Origin: CAZDVK01 sp964508915
GTDB taxonomy: Bacteria; Pseudomonadota; Alphaproteobacteria; Paracaedibacterales; CAIULA01
DNA length: 64,000 nt
NCBI GenBank assembly: GCA_964508915.1
Contig: CAZDVK010000001.1
Coordinates: 1-64,000, forward strand
Direction of reading: 5' to 3'
The notes below the pieces were generated by a model, which saw only the letters and a list, made by a program, of their open reading frames with translations, had not been told where the DNA came from and ran no database searches. Shown in pieces: positions 18,154 through 25,965 of the stretch. Made by a program: the position numbers and the translations under genes. Position 1 is the first letter of the stretch, and every line of letters starts with the position of its first letter.

Positions 18154-18867
18154 TTAGTTAGTAGGTTGAGCTTCTCCGCCTTCTGCAGGTGGCGCATCAC
18201 CAGATGCAGCATCACCAGAAGGTTTTGATTCAGCTGGAGCATCACCAGCTGGAGCATCACCAGAACTGGCAGGGGCAGATTCGGAACCAGCTTCACCAGA
18301 ACCAGCAGGGGCAGATTCGGAACCAGCTTCACCAGAACCAGCAGGGGCGGATTCGGAGCTAGCAGCGGCGTTTGCCAGGCGTTCTTTTTTGCGATCAATT
18401 TTTTCTTGAATAGCTTGTCTTTCAGCTGCTGATAGCTTATTTGGATCACTATCTGGAAGCTCATCATCTTCCTTTAATTTCTTTTCCAAATCCTCAACTT
18501 TTGCTTTGTCTAATTGCGCCATTGCAGCAATGCCAGCAGCACCACCTGCAGCAACAGCAAGTTTAGCTTTTTGTTTCTCGATCTTTGCTTTTAGGGCTGA
18601 TGTATCAGCCATGCTGCCAGCTGCTGCTAGTTGTTCTTGAGCTTTATTGAGTTTATCCTGAATTTTTCCAGTTTTCTTTTCAAGTTTTGCTTTTGATTTT
18701 GCTGCCTTATCAGCAAGGCTAGTTACCTTTTTAGCTTTACCGCCTTTGGCAGCTTTTTTAACTAATTGTTTTCCTGCCTTTTTTTTCAATTTTGACGATG
18801 CTTCTGCTGGGTGTTCCAAAAAACAAAAAGACACAGCGAAACAAAGTATGGCTTTTAAAATATTCAT
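18154..18867 (-). CDS. secreted Lys/Ala-rich coiled-coil protein with C-terminal tandem repeats
   Basis: A 237-residue protein of unknown function. Signal peptide at residues 1-23 (ILCFAVSFCFL then AEA). Residues 25-165 are Lys/Ala/Glu-rich and predicted helical, with likely coiled coil. From about 168 a low-complexity Ser/Ala/Gly/Glu/Pro tail contains a 12-residue repeat, SESAPAGSGEAG, encoded by 36-nt DNA repeats. The basic body and acidic tail resemble many unrelated exported low-complexity proteins, so no function is inferred. It shares the terminator at 18102-18135. Confidence 0.75.
   Translation of the reverse strand: MNILKAILCFAVSFCFLEHPAEASSKLKKKAGKQLVKKAAKGGKAKKVTSLADKAAKSKAKLEKKTGKIQDKLNKAQEQLAAAGSMADTSALKAKIEKQKAKLAVAAGGAAGIAAMAQLDKAKVEDLEKKLKEDDELPDSDPNKLSAAERQAIQEKIDRKKERLANAAASSESAPAGSGEAGSESAPAGSGEAGSESAPASSGDAPAGDAPAESKPSGDAASGDAPPAEGGEAQPTN
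18269..18360. repeat. 36-bp in-frame tandem repeat
   Basis: Two full copies (18269-18304, identical to 18305-18340) and a 20-nt third copy with one mismatch, inside the tail of the secreted coiled-coil gene. The unit length is a multiple of three, so copy number changes would alter protein length without breaking the frame. Confidence 0.9.
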
Positions 18868-19000
18868 AATGTTTACCTTTCGAAAATGTTTATAACTAAT
18901 TATCTACAAGTAAAAAGCTAATAATTAGTTAATTTTAAAAAAAATTATGGGACGTTTTTTAATTTGAATTTTATACTGTTTTTTTATACAAATTGATTAT

Positions 19001-19028
19001 GCTTAAAAATAGTTTAAGCGGTTTTTTT
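19001..19028 (+). terminator. terminator-like hairpin 1 upstream of the portal gene
   Basis: A 7-bp stem GCTTAAA/TTTAAGC (19001-19007 and 19013-19019), 5-nt loop, then GG and T7. It is oriented for plus-strand transcripts although no plus-strand gene lies between 18105 and 19106. Confidence 0.65.
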
Positions 19029-19042
19029 AGATTTTTCTTTTC

Positions 19043-19065
19043 AGGCACATTCAGTGCCTTTTTTT
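19043..19065 (+). terminator. terminator-like hairpin 2 upstream of the portal gene
   Basis: A 6-bp stem AGGCAC/GTGCCT (19043-19048 and 19054-19059), 5-nt loop, followed directly by T6. It is a second plus-oriented terminator 14 nt after the first and 40 nt before the portal start. Confidence 0.75.
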
Positions 19066-19105
19066 ATTTCTGAACAATTTATTTTTTATTAAGGAGCATG
19101 TCGTG

Positions 19106-20359
19106 ATGTCTATCATGAAGCGGTGGCGTTTGCCTTTTGAAAGACAGAGCCAAGCAACAAATGAGCAAAAGGCAAGTCATACTGGCGCATTGACGAGTTA
19201 TTATTTGGTTGGTCAACCTGTTTGGACACCGCAGAATTATGGCCGTTTGGCAGAGGAGGGGTATAGCCGAAATGCCATTGTGTATCGATGCGTTAGTTTG
19301 ATTGCCAAAGGTGTTGCTAGTATACCCATTCTTTTGTACGAACATGAAAATCATCAGCGGCATGAGGTAGAGCATCACCCATTTTTAAATTTGTTGAAAT
19401 GCCCAAGTCCAAGACAGGCTGGGTCAGCTTTTATGGAAGCGGCGGTATCTTATTTGCTGTTGTCTGGTAATACGTATATTGAGGCAGTTTTTAATGTAGA
19501 TGGCGTTCCATCTGAATTGTACACTTTGCGCCCAGACCGCATGCGTGTGGTTCCCGGAGGTCATGGGTTTCCAGAAGCCTATGAATACACAGTTAATGGA
19601 CAGAGAAAGATTCTGTCGAGTGATTGTGCCGATGGGTTCGGAGCAGTTTTACATTTAAAAAATTACAACCCTTTAAATGATTGGTACGGGTTAAGCCCGT
19701 TGGAGGCAGCGAGCCGAGCCATTGACCAGCATAATGCTGTGGCGGGGCATAACCTGGCTTTACTGCAAAATGGTGGAAGGCCGTCAGGGGCATTGTTGGT
19801 GAAGCCGGGGCCTTATGGGCAAACCTTAACGGAAGAACAGCGGCAAAGTTTACGGTATGACCTGCGCAGACTTTATGAGGGCGGTCATAATGCTGGCAAA
19901 ATCATGATTTTAGAGGGTGATTGTAAATGGGAAGAAATGGGCCTGTCACCTAAAGATTTAGATTTTATAGAGGGTAAAAATTTATCAGCCCGTGAAATTG
20001 CGCAAGCATTTGGTGTTCCACCTATGTTGGTTGGTGTGCCAGGCGATGCAACTTTTGCCAATTACAAGGAGGCACGTTTTCATTTATGGGAAGATACAAT
20101 TTTGCCTTTGGCTGAGTTGATTGTGACAGAGATGAATTTATGGTTGTCCCCTTATTTTGGGGAAAATTTAAGGTTGGGATATGACCTGGATTCTATACCA
20201 GCATTAGCGCCACGGCGTGAAGCTTTGTGGGCAAAAATAGCGAACGCGTCTTTTTTAACGACAAATGAAAAGCGGGAGGCTTTAGGGTACACCCCCTTGC
20301 CAGATGGTAATATTTTAAGTGTTGAGGGAGGAAAAAATTATGCAAACCCATGTACATAA
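19106..20359 (+). CDS. HK97-family phage/GTA portal protein
   Basis: About 417 residues, matching HK97-type portal proteins: NAIVYRCVSLIAKGVASIPI near residue 55, EAAVSYLLLSGNTYIE, LSPLEAASRAIDQHNA, and the C-terminal segment FIEGKNLSAREIAQAFGVPP that marks this family. Portals form the dodecameric DNA gate at one capsid vertex. Its size and position resemble gene 3 of the Rhodobacter GTA. AAGGAG lies 9 nt upstream of ATG 19106; GTG 19103 is an alternative. No terminase gene precedes it, and two terminator-like hairpins do. Confidence 0.92.
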   Translation: MSIMKRWRLPFERQSQATNEQKASHTGALTSYYLVGQPVWTPQNYGRLAEEGYSRNAIVYRCVSLIAKGVASIPILLYEHENHQRHEVEHHPFLNLLKCPSPRQAGSAFMEAAVSYLLLSGNTYIEAVFNVDGVPSELYTLRPDRMRVVPGGHGFPEAYEYTVNGQRKILSSDCADGFGAVLHLKNYNPLNDWYGLSPLEAASRAIDQHNAVAGHNLALLQNGGRPSGALLVKPGPYGQTLTEEQRQSLRYDLRRLYEGGHNAGKIMILEGDCKWEEMGLSPKDLDFIEGKNLSAREIAQAFGVPPMLVGVPGDATFANYKEARFHLWEDTILPLAELIVTEMNLWLSPYFGENLRLGYDLDSIPALAPRREALWAKIANASFLTTNEKREALGYTPLPDGNILSVEGGKNYANPCT

Positions 20360-20867
20360 GTTGCATATGAAAAATTGTGACGAAAATGGATGTTTTTCAG
20401 GTTATGCCAGTATTTTTAACATTCAAGATAGTCAGGGTGATGTTGTTATGAAAGGGGCTTTTCAAAAAAGCCTGAAGACGTGGCATCAGCAAAATAAATG
20501 GCCAAAAATGTTATGGCAACATGATGCTGGGCAACCTATTGGATTTTGGACAGATATTTATGAAGATCAGCATGGCTTGTTTGTAACAGGTCAATTGTTA
20601 TTGGATTTGCAAAAAGGACGAGAAGCTTATGCCTTACTGAAAACAGGGGTCATAGACAGTTTATCTATTGGGTTTCGGCTTATTAAATCAGGCCGTCGTC
20701 CTGGCGGACGTTTTATTCAGGAGGTTGATTTGCAAGAAATTTCGTTGGTGACATTTGCTGCCAACGAACAAGCCAGGGTGTGTGATGTAAAGAACGCATT
20801 CGGGTTAGGTGCTGAGCGGTGGTTGCAACGATTATTGGATTTGCAGAGATTGTTAATGACCGCTTAA
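20340..20867 (+). CDS. HK97-family prohead protease
   Basis: About 175 residues. The herpes/HK97-type capsid maturation protease pattern is clear: a GYASIFNIQDSQGDVV strand, MLWQHDAGQPIG with the catalytic His, DSLSIGFRL with the catalytic Ser, and LQEISLVTFAANEQARV. It processes the capsid protein and itself during head assembly. ATG 20340 has a GGGAGGAA site upstream and overlaps the portal stop by 20 nt, so translation is coupled. A terminator-like hairpin separates it from the capsid gene. Confidence 0.92.
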   Translation: MQTHVHKLHMKNCDENGCFSGYASIFNIQDSQGDVVMKGAFQKSLKTWHQQNKWPKMLWQHDAGQPIGFWTDIYEDQHGLFVTGQLLLDLQKGREAYALLKTGVIDSLSIGFRLIKSGRRPGGRFIQEVDLQEISLVTFAANEQARVCDVKNAFGLGAERWLQRLLDLQRLLMTA

Positions 20868-20890
20868 GCGCAAAATACTTAGTTAATCAA

Positions 20891-20918
20891 AAGAGGGGGC
20901 ATTTTTGCCCCTTTTTTT
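20891..20918 (+). terminator. intra-operon terminator between protease and capsid genes
   Basis: A GC-rich stem (GGGGGCA at 20895-20901 with TGCCCC from 20906), T4 loop, A-rich base and following T7 tract. It looks like a genuine rho-independent terminator inside a same-strand gene series, 21 nt before the capsid start. Confidence 0.85.
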
Positions 20919-20938
20919 ATCCCAGAAAGGAAAAAAAT

Positions 20939-22033
20939 ATGACGGCTTATGAAAAAATTGAAACTGCCATTTGTAGACTAGAAAACAGTTTTCGACAGTT
21001 TCAGGAAAATCAACAAAACCGAGAAAGGAAATATATGAGCCAGCAACGACCCATGCTTGAGTATAAAGACAACTTAACCTATGACCCGAGTCCATTTTTG
21101 GAATATTTAAAGAGTGGGGATCAGGGGTTGCACCATAAGTCATTGACCAGCGGCACGGAAACAGGAAGTGTTTTGCTGCCTTATCCGGTACGGGACATGA
21201 TTTTTGAAAATTTAGAGGCCCTGTCACCTATACGCCGTTTGGCACGTGTAACAACCATCACGTCTGACAGCCTAGAGGTTTTAGCAGAAAAAGATAGGCC
21301 TAGTGTTGGATGGGTTAGTGAGTCAACAGAACGTGATGAAACCAAAACACCTGAGTTAAATCATGTTCGAATTCCTGTGCATTATATGTATGCCAAGCCA
21401 AAAATTAGTCAAAAATTACTGGATGATTCAGCTGTTCAACTAGAAACGTGGCTTGTTCAAAAAATTAGCAACATTATGGCTGTGGCTGAGGAAGAAGCAT
21501 TTGTGAGCGGAGATGGAGATAATAAGCCAAAAGGTTTTTTGACATACCCTGTTGTGCCTACGGGCGAAGGGTGTTTTGGAAAGTTTGAGGGAGTTCGGAC
21601 AGGTGCCGTGGGGCAGTTAGTTGGGCCTGAGTGTTTGTTCGATGTCATGACAGCATTAAAGACACAATACTTGAATGGTTCCACTTGGTTGGTGTCGCCT
21701 ACGGCATTATCCTCTATTCGGCAAATGAAAGACCCATCAACAGGGCATTTTTTGTGGCAGCCAGGTTTGGTTGATAAGGCACCTGGAACGTTGCTGGGGT
21801 ATCCGGTTGTTATAAGTGATTGTATGCCTGCTTTAAGTGGTGGAAAAGTTTCAACACCTATTGCTTTTGGCAATTTTTCACAGAGTTATCAGATCGTTGA
21901 CCGACAAGGTGTTCAGGTTTTGCGTGACCCGTATAGTGCAAAACCTTATGTGGAGTTTTATGTGACAAAACGTGTGGGCGGCGATGTGGTTAATTTTGAC
22001 GCCCTTAAGTTTATCGTGTGTGATGAGGTTTAA
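20939..22033 (+). CDS. HK97-family major capsid protein
   Basis: About 364 residues from ATG 20939, which has an AGAAAGGA site 7 nt upstream; a longer frame from 20819 would run into the protease gene. An N-terminal Gln/Glu-rich scaffold-like helix (residues 1-35) is followed by the HK97 capsid fold: GTETGSVLLPYPVRDMIFE, SPIRRLARVTTI, the EEEAFVSGDGDNKPKGFL loop typical of these capsids, and LLGYPVVISDCMP. The N-terminal part is short compared with HK97 (about 100-residue delta domain), as in GTA capsids. It corresponds in order to GTA gene 5. Confidence 0.93.
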   Translation: MTAYEKIETAICRLENSFRQFQENQQNRERKYMSQQRPMLEYKDNLTYDPSPFLEYLKSGDQGLHHKSLTSGTETGSVLLPYPVRDMIFENLEALSPIRRLARVTTITSDSLEVLAEKDRPSVGWVSESTERDETKTPELNHVRIPVHYMYAKPKISQKLLDDSAVQLETWLVQKISNIMAVAEEEAFVSGDGDNKPKGFLTYPVVPTGEGCFGKFEGVRTGAVGQLVGPECLFDVMTALKTQYLNGSTWLVSPTALSSIRQMKDPSTGHFLWQPGLVDKAPGTLLGYPVVISDCMPALSGGKVSTPIAFGNFSQSYQIVDRQGVQVLRDPYSAKPYVEFYVTKRVGGDVVNFDALKFIVCDEV

Positions 22034-22035
22034 GA

Positions 22036-22584
22036 ATGTCCGTTACCTTAGTTAAGCCAAATCAGCTTGATTTATTAAGTTTGGATGATGTTAAAAGCCA
22101 CCTGAGAATAGAGCACCCGCATGAAGATGAATATATAAAAACGCTTATTTATTCAGCTACGGATTTAGTAGAAAAGTACATAGGTCGTTCTTTGTTGATC
22201 AAAACATGGTGTTTAACCTGGCATACTAAGGGACGTAAGGGAGTGGAAGAAATTCCACTTCCCAACCCCCCCTTAGTTGATATTGAAAAAGTTGATATTG
22301 TATCAAAAGATCATGTTCGTTTGCCTGTTCGGCGTTATGGTTTGGATACAAGTGGCCAAATACCAATTCTAAGTTGCCTTGTTCGTGAGGCAATTGTTGA
22401 AGTATTTTATCAAAGCGGTTATAGCGAAACACCTCGTCATGTTCCTGCAGCTATTCGTCAGGCGGCGTTGTTGGCTGTGGGTGATTTGTACGAAAATCGC
22501 ATTAATTGCAAAATTCAAACTCACTCACTTTTTCAGTTGTTATTGCAGCCGTATGTGGTTCGGAGTTTGGGAGTGGATTCGTGA
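22036..22584 (+). CDS. gp6-like head-tail connector protein
   Basis: A 182-residue protein with the phage gp6/DUF-type connector pattern: LSLDDVKSHLRIEHPHEDEYI at the N-terminus, an ATDLVEKYIGRSLL helix, a P-L-P-N-P-P-L-V-D-I strand, and VPAAIRQAALLAVGDLYENR near the C-terminus. Such proteins dock a ring under the portal to receive the tail. It lies 2 nt after the capsid gene and overlaps the next gene at GTGA. It corresponds to GTA gene 6 in order and size. Confidence 0.85.
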   Translation: MSVTLVKPNQLDLLSLDDVKSHLRIEHPHEDEYIKTLIYSATDLVEKYIGRSLLIKTWCLTWHTKGRKGVEEIPLPNPPLVDIEKVDIVSKDHVRLPVRRYGLDTSGQIPILSCLVREAIVEVFYQSGYSETPRHVPAAIRQAALLAVGDLYENRINCKIQTHSLFQLLLQPYVVRSLGVDS

Positions 22585-22943
22585 ACATCAATTTCATGAG
22601 AAATAAAATAACTTTATTAAATATAAAAAAAATTGAAAACGACGAAGGTTTTGTATTTGAGCAAAAAGAAGTGGGGCCTGACGCGTGGGTTTTTATTAAA
22701 CAAGTTTCAGGAAAAAATCAAAAATTTGGCGAAAAATATGGTAATTTGCCGTTTTCAAAAATTTTAGGGACATACAAAATAGTCATGCAAAAAAATTTTA
22801 ACAGAAATGCTAGACATGCATATCATAACGCGCTACGCTGGAATCATAAAATTTTAACTATTGTGAATTCACTTCAGGAGGACCCATCAGGTCGTTGGAT
22901 TCAGCTCACAGCAGTAGACTGCGGAATGGAGGAAGTTGAATGA
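22581..22943 (+). CDS. phage/GTA head-tail adaptor (head closure) protein
   Basis: About 120 residues from GTG 22581, which overlaps the connector stop and has GGGAG upstream; a longer frame from 22506 lies inside the connector gene. The C-terminal half, HNALRWNHKILTIVNSLQED followed by a GRWIQLTAVDCG strand, matches the head-tail joining family (SPP1 gp16/GTA gene 7 type). The N-terminal half is more divergent, with Lys-rich stretches. It is followed by a DUF3168 gene with an ATGA overlap, consistent with a translationally coupled morphogenesis operon. Confidence 0.7.
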   Translation: MNINFMRNKITLLNIKKIENDEGFVFEQKEVGPDAWVFIKQVSGKNQKFGEKYGNLPFSKILGTYKIVMQKNFNRNARHAYHNALRWNHKILTIVNSLQEDPSGRWIQLTAVDCGMEEVE

Positions 22944-23344
22944 TAGATTTTGGCGTATTAAAGACATTAAAAGACCTAATTTCAACAAATAGCTTAGTTC
23001 AAGACTATGGTTATGACGCAGTGGTTCATACGGCTTCTTCATCAACGGAAACACTGCCTGTTATTGTTTTAGAACTTGAGGAAGTTTGGACATCCATGCG
23101 GTTGGGGCCTGATACAGCTAGTGCACGATTAAAATTAAAAGCCTCCATCGTTGGGAAAAGTTCTTCTTCCAGAGAGCCTATTACGGTTGCCGATACATTA
23201 AAGAGTGTAATAGATGGAACGACGATTGATTTGCAGGAAGGCAAAATGGGGGTTGTCAAACTGGCTAACAGTGTTATTGACCTTCCTAATTCTAACCGTC
23301 CGCGCATGGTCCAACAATTTTATGAGGTTTTAATTCGCGGATGA
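22940..23344 (+). CDS. DUF3168 tail-terminator-like protein
   Basis: A 134-residue protein of the DUF3168 family (phage tail completion; GTA gene 8). Visible features are an N-terminal helix LKTLKDLISTNSLV, ETLPVIVLELEEVW, RLKLKASIVGKSS, and the C-terminal IDLPNSNRPRMVQQFYEVLIRG, where DUF3168 proteins have the R-x-R-x2-Q-R/F pattern. ATGA overlaps join it to its neighbours on both sides. It is the last gene whose place matches the GTA order; a major tail protein would be expected next and is not found. Confidence 0.78.
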   Translation: MIDFGVLKTLKDLISTNSLVQDYGYDAVVHTASSSTETLPVIVLELEEVWTSMRLGPDTASARLKLKASIVGKSSSSREPITVADTLKSVIDGTTIDLQEGKMGVVKLANSVIDLPNSNRPRMVQQFYEVLIRG

Positions 23345-23472
23345 AAGAAGGAAATCAAGAAAACGACGTTTATCTGACATACGATCACAAAACTTTGGAA
23401 GACGAATTTGTTGATATAACACGAGAAAGGAGTCGGGGCCTTATTCACGATTTACCCCGCTGGGCGGAATAG
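23341..23472 (+). CDS. 43-residue ORF in the GTA-like operon
   Basis: ATG 23341 overlaps the DUF3168 stop by ATGA, and the frame runs 43 codons to TAG at 23470. The product is strongly charged, with a C-terminal DLPRWAE. The tight overlap, and the 7-nt gap before the next gene, argue that it is translated. It is too short to assign; phage operons often hold such small assembly proteins at this place. It could also be a remnant of a longer gene. Confidence 0.5.
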   Translation: MKEGNQENDVYLTYDHKTLEDEFVDITRERSRGLIHDLPRWAE

Positions 23473-23479
23473 GTGATTC

Positions 23480-23989
23480 ATGGAAACAGAATTAATATTG
23501 AGTGTGGGGGGATTTCCCCCCTTGTCGGCGCGTGGGTGTGAGCAAACGCTAAAACCCATTCACCAAAAAATTTTCAAGCGTACGTTCAATGGGGACTTGG
23601 TTTCTATTGGTGCCCCAATTTTAAAGTATGAAAGTACGATATCGTGTCATGACAAAACAGCTGTGGCCACAGAGGGCATGTGTCCGGGTATTCGAATGGA
23701 TGTTGGTTGTATTCAGCGGTTGTGGCAAAAGGTTGACCCATCTTCTTGTGAAAAAGATGTGTTGCTAGAGCGAAAACCTGTTGAGAATTCTATTTCTGTT
23801 GTAGACGAACGGGGTCAGAATATGATGTTTTCAATGGTATCGGAGCGAACCATTCGATTGCCAGCCAGCGATGCGACTTATTTCATAACCTACCGGCCTT
23901 GGCTTTCTATGCGCCTTGTTGATTTTCAATTAACGACGAATGAATGGGGGATGACTGCAGGCTGGCGTTTGATGCTGGAGGAAGTCTAA
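23480..23989 (+). CDS. phage-type protein of unknown function, last gene of the head module
   Basis: A 169-residue soluble protein. It has an N-terminal SARGCEQTLKPI segment, a Cys-containing STISCHDKTA strand, and a C-terminal NEWGMTAGWRLMLEEV that looks like a beta-rich phage structural or attachment protein. I cannot name the family. It is not the TP901-type major tail protein expected after DUF3168. It ends 20 nt before convergent xthA without an obvious terminator. Confidence 0.6.
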   Translation: METELILSVGGFPPLSARGCEQTLKPIHQKIFKRTFNGDLVSIGAPILKYESTISCHDKTAVATEGMCPGIRMDVGCIQRLWQKVDPSSCEKDVLLERKPVENSISVVDERGQNMMFSMVSERTIRLPASDATYFITYRPWLSMRLVDFQLTTNEWGMTAGWRLMLEEV

Positions 23990-24008
23990 GGGGCTGATTT
24001 TGCCACGT

Positions 24009-24785
24009 TTAATCTTTTAGTTCACAGCAAACAGGGGCGTGATCGGATGGCTTTTCAAAACCCCTTAAGTAGCTGTCTACCCATGATTTTTCGAAATGGT
24101 CTGTTGCTTTTGGGGATAGTAGTAAATGATCAATCCGTAGTCCTTTGTCGCTGCCAAAGGCTTGATTTCGGTAGTCCCACCACGTAAAGGGACCAATGCC
24201 TGTATGATCGATTCGTATGGCATCTGTATAACCCAAATTTGTTAGAATTCGAAGGGATTTTCGTTCTGCTTCTGAGCATAAAACGTGTCCCTCCCAAGCT
24301 TTGGGGTCGTAAACGTCAGCATCATTGGGTGCAATGTTGTAGTCACCACCTATGACACATTTTTCATTGTAATTGAGTAAGGATTCCAAGTGTTGCTGTA
24401 AGCAGGCTAAAAATTCCAGTTTATACTGAAATTTAGGGCTGGTAAGGGCCTCTCCATTCGGGACGTAAACACTTGCGATTCGTATGTGTCCGGCAACGGC
24501 TTCGATATAACGACTTTGACTATCTTGGGTAAAGGTGGGCAGGCCGTATTGAATATCTTCCAAAGGAAGTTTTGATAAAATGGCGACACCATTAAATGTT
24601 TTTTGCCCGTGAATGGCTACATTGTAACCTAAATCTTCAATGGCTTCTTTGGGGAAAGCGTGGTTTTCACACTTGATTTCTTGAAGCAAGACGACATGGG
24701 GTGCTTTTTCTTGAAGCCAGTTGGTCAGGTGGGGAAGACGCATTCGGACAGAATTCACGTTCCACGTGGCAATCGTTATGGACAT
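24009..24785 (-). CDS. xthA: exodeoxyribonuclease III (AP endonuclease)
   Basis: A 258-residue EEP-fold nuclease that incises abasic sites and removes 3' blocking groups in base excision repair. Catalytic motifs are ATWNVNSVRMRL (Asn), LLQEIKC (metal-binding Glu), YVPNGE, GGDYNIAP (Asp/Asn), WWDYR and the C-terminal SDHAPV with Asp-His. The length is typical. It is followed by no close same-strand gene and preceded by ddpX with a 3-nt gap. Confidence 0.95.
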   Translation of the reverse strand: MSITIATWNVNSVRMRLPHLTNWLQEKAPHVVLLQEIKCENHAFPKEAIEDLGYNVAIHGQKTFNGVAILSKLPLEDIQYGLPTFTQDSQSRYIEAVAGHIRIASVYVPNGEALTSPKFQYKLEFLACLQQHLESLLNYNEKCVIGGDYNIAPNDADVYDPKAWEGHVLCSEAERKSLRILTNLGYTDAIRIDHTGIGPFTWWDYRNQAFGSDKGLRIDHLLLSPKATDHFEKSWVDSYLRGFEKPSDHAPVCCELKD

Positions 24786-24788
24786 AGC

Positions 24789-25337
24789 TTATTTATCCAT
24801 CATTCCGTGATCATCCAAAATAACTGGGTAATTATCACGAGCTTTAAAGAGCTGGTAATGCCACCATTCATTTTGATATAAATCCCACCCAGCTGACATC
24901 ATGATGCCTAGAAGTTTGTATCGATTGGCGTTTGCTTGTGGGGTAACTGAAGCGCCGTGATGTGATTGTTCTGTAAAATCATCAAAGGGCGTTCCCATAT
25001 CCAATTCGTTACCATTTTCATCGATTAGTGTTAGGTCAATAGCGACACCGCGTGTGTGAGGCGAGCCTTTGTCAGGTGGTGACACATACATGGGGTCTGG
25101 GCAAATAGACCACAACTTTTCTTGGGCTTTTTGTGGACGAAAAGCATCAAAAATTTTAAATCGCAGTTTTTGCTGGGCTGCTAACTTGATGGCATTTTCG
25201 AGTAATATCAAAGCATCTGCATGTAAAAAACAGCGTGATTTTTCGTAAATTAACGTGTTCGTGAAATTGTTCGTGGAGCCATACCGCAAATCAAGGACAA
25301 CAGGGTGACTTTGTTCTGTAATTTCGACGAGGTTCAT
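24789..25337 (-). CDS. ddpX: D-alanyl-D-alanine dipeptidase (VanX/DdpX type)
   Basis: A 182-residue zinc dipeptidase that hydrolyses D-Ala-D-Ala released from peptidoglycan. Zinc ligands H94 and D101 sit in the S-x-H-x2-G-x-A-x-D motif (SPHTRGVAID), and E157 with H160 form the catalytic/zinc E-x2-H (EWWH). R67 in FDAFRPQ matches the conserved arginine. No signal peptide is present, so it acts in the cytoplasm, probably in recycling rather than vancomycin resistance: no vanH or vanA neighbours exist. Confidence 0.93.
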   Translation of the reverse strand: MNLVEITEQSHPVVLDLRYGSTNNFTNTLIYEKSRCFLHADALILLENAIKLAAQQKLRFKIFDAFRPQKAQEKLWSICPDPMYVSPPDKGSPHTRGVAIDLTLIDENGNELDMGTPFDDFTEQSHHGASVTPQANANRYKLLGIMMSAGWDLYQNEWWHYQLFKARDNYPVILDDHGMMDK

Positions 25338-25487
25338 GGGGCGTTCCTTGTGACTTTTTAACTACGACACTACTTTAGCGAAGTTTTCAGAAGAAATGAA
25401 CCTAAGCTTTTTTATAAAGGTTTCGGCTTTTACAGGCTAAAAACAATATGAGGTATAGTAGTTAAGCAACAACAAAGTGGTTATTTA

Positions 25488-25820
25488 TTAGCCAAGTTGA
25501 AGATTTCGAGTGGCAGAGGGCAAACGAACAGTTAGGCCGTCCAATTCGTCTGTTATGACAATTTGACACCCTAAACGAGACGTGTGGGTTAGGCCAAAAG
25601 CTAGATCCAGCATATCTTCTTCGTCTTCTGTGGCTTGTGGAAGTAAATCATACCAACTGGCATCCACGATTACATGACAGGTGGAGCAGGCCAAAGAGCC
25701 TTCACACGCACCTTCTAAATCAATATTATTGCGGTGTGCAACTTCTAGCAGCGATAAGCCGAGAGGAGCGTCTACGTCAATAGATGTACCATCGGGCTGA
25801 ACAAATTTAACTGTTGGCAT
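25488..25820 (-). CDS. fdx: adrenodoxin-type [2Fe-2S] ferredoxin
   Basis: A 110-residue ferredoxin with the cluster ligands C-x5-C-x2-C (CEGSLACSTC) plus a fourth Cys about 35 residues later (RLGCQIV). The surrounding DEEDMLDLAFGLTHTSRLGCQ is typical of the mitochondrial/alphaproteobacterial adrenodoxin type used in Fe-S cluster assembly and, in some lineages, haem or ubiquinone synthesis. No isc genes are adjacent. It is divergent from rpoZ. Confidence 0.94.
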   Translation of the reverse strand: MPTVKFVQPDGTSIDVDAPLGLSLLEVAHRNNIDLEGACEGSLACSTCHVIVDASWYDLLPQATEDEEDMLDLAFGLTHTSRLGCQIVITDELDGLTVRLPSATRNLQLG

Positions 25821-25965
25821 AAAACGAAAGCTCTTTAACTTTTAAAGTATTTTAAAACAAAGTTACGTTACTTAAATTTTTGCCACACTGTCAACATCAT
25901 GTTGATTTTTTAAAGGAAACCCCTTAGATTTGAGGTGAAAGTTTAATTCTCAGTGAAGGATTCCT

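Noticed and set aside
19106..23989. An intact prophage.
   Set aside because: No integrase, attachment sites, terminase, tail or lysis genes in the flanks, which are ordinary housekeeping genes.
25891..25911. Hairpin with T6 upstream of rpoZ, as a terminator.
   Set aside because: No plus-strand gene ends there, and the stem is a 7-bp near-loopless palindrome; it may be an operator or nothing.
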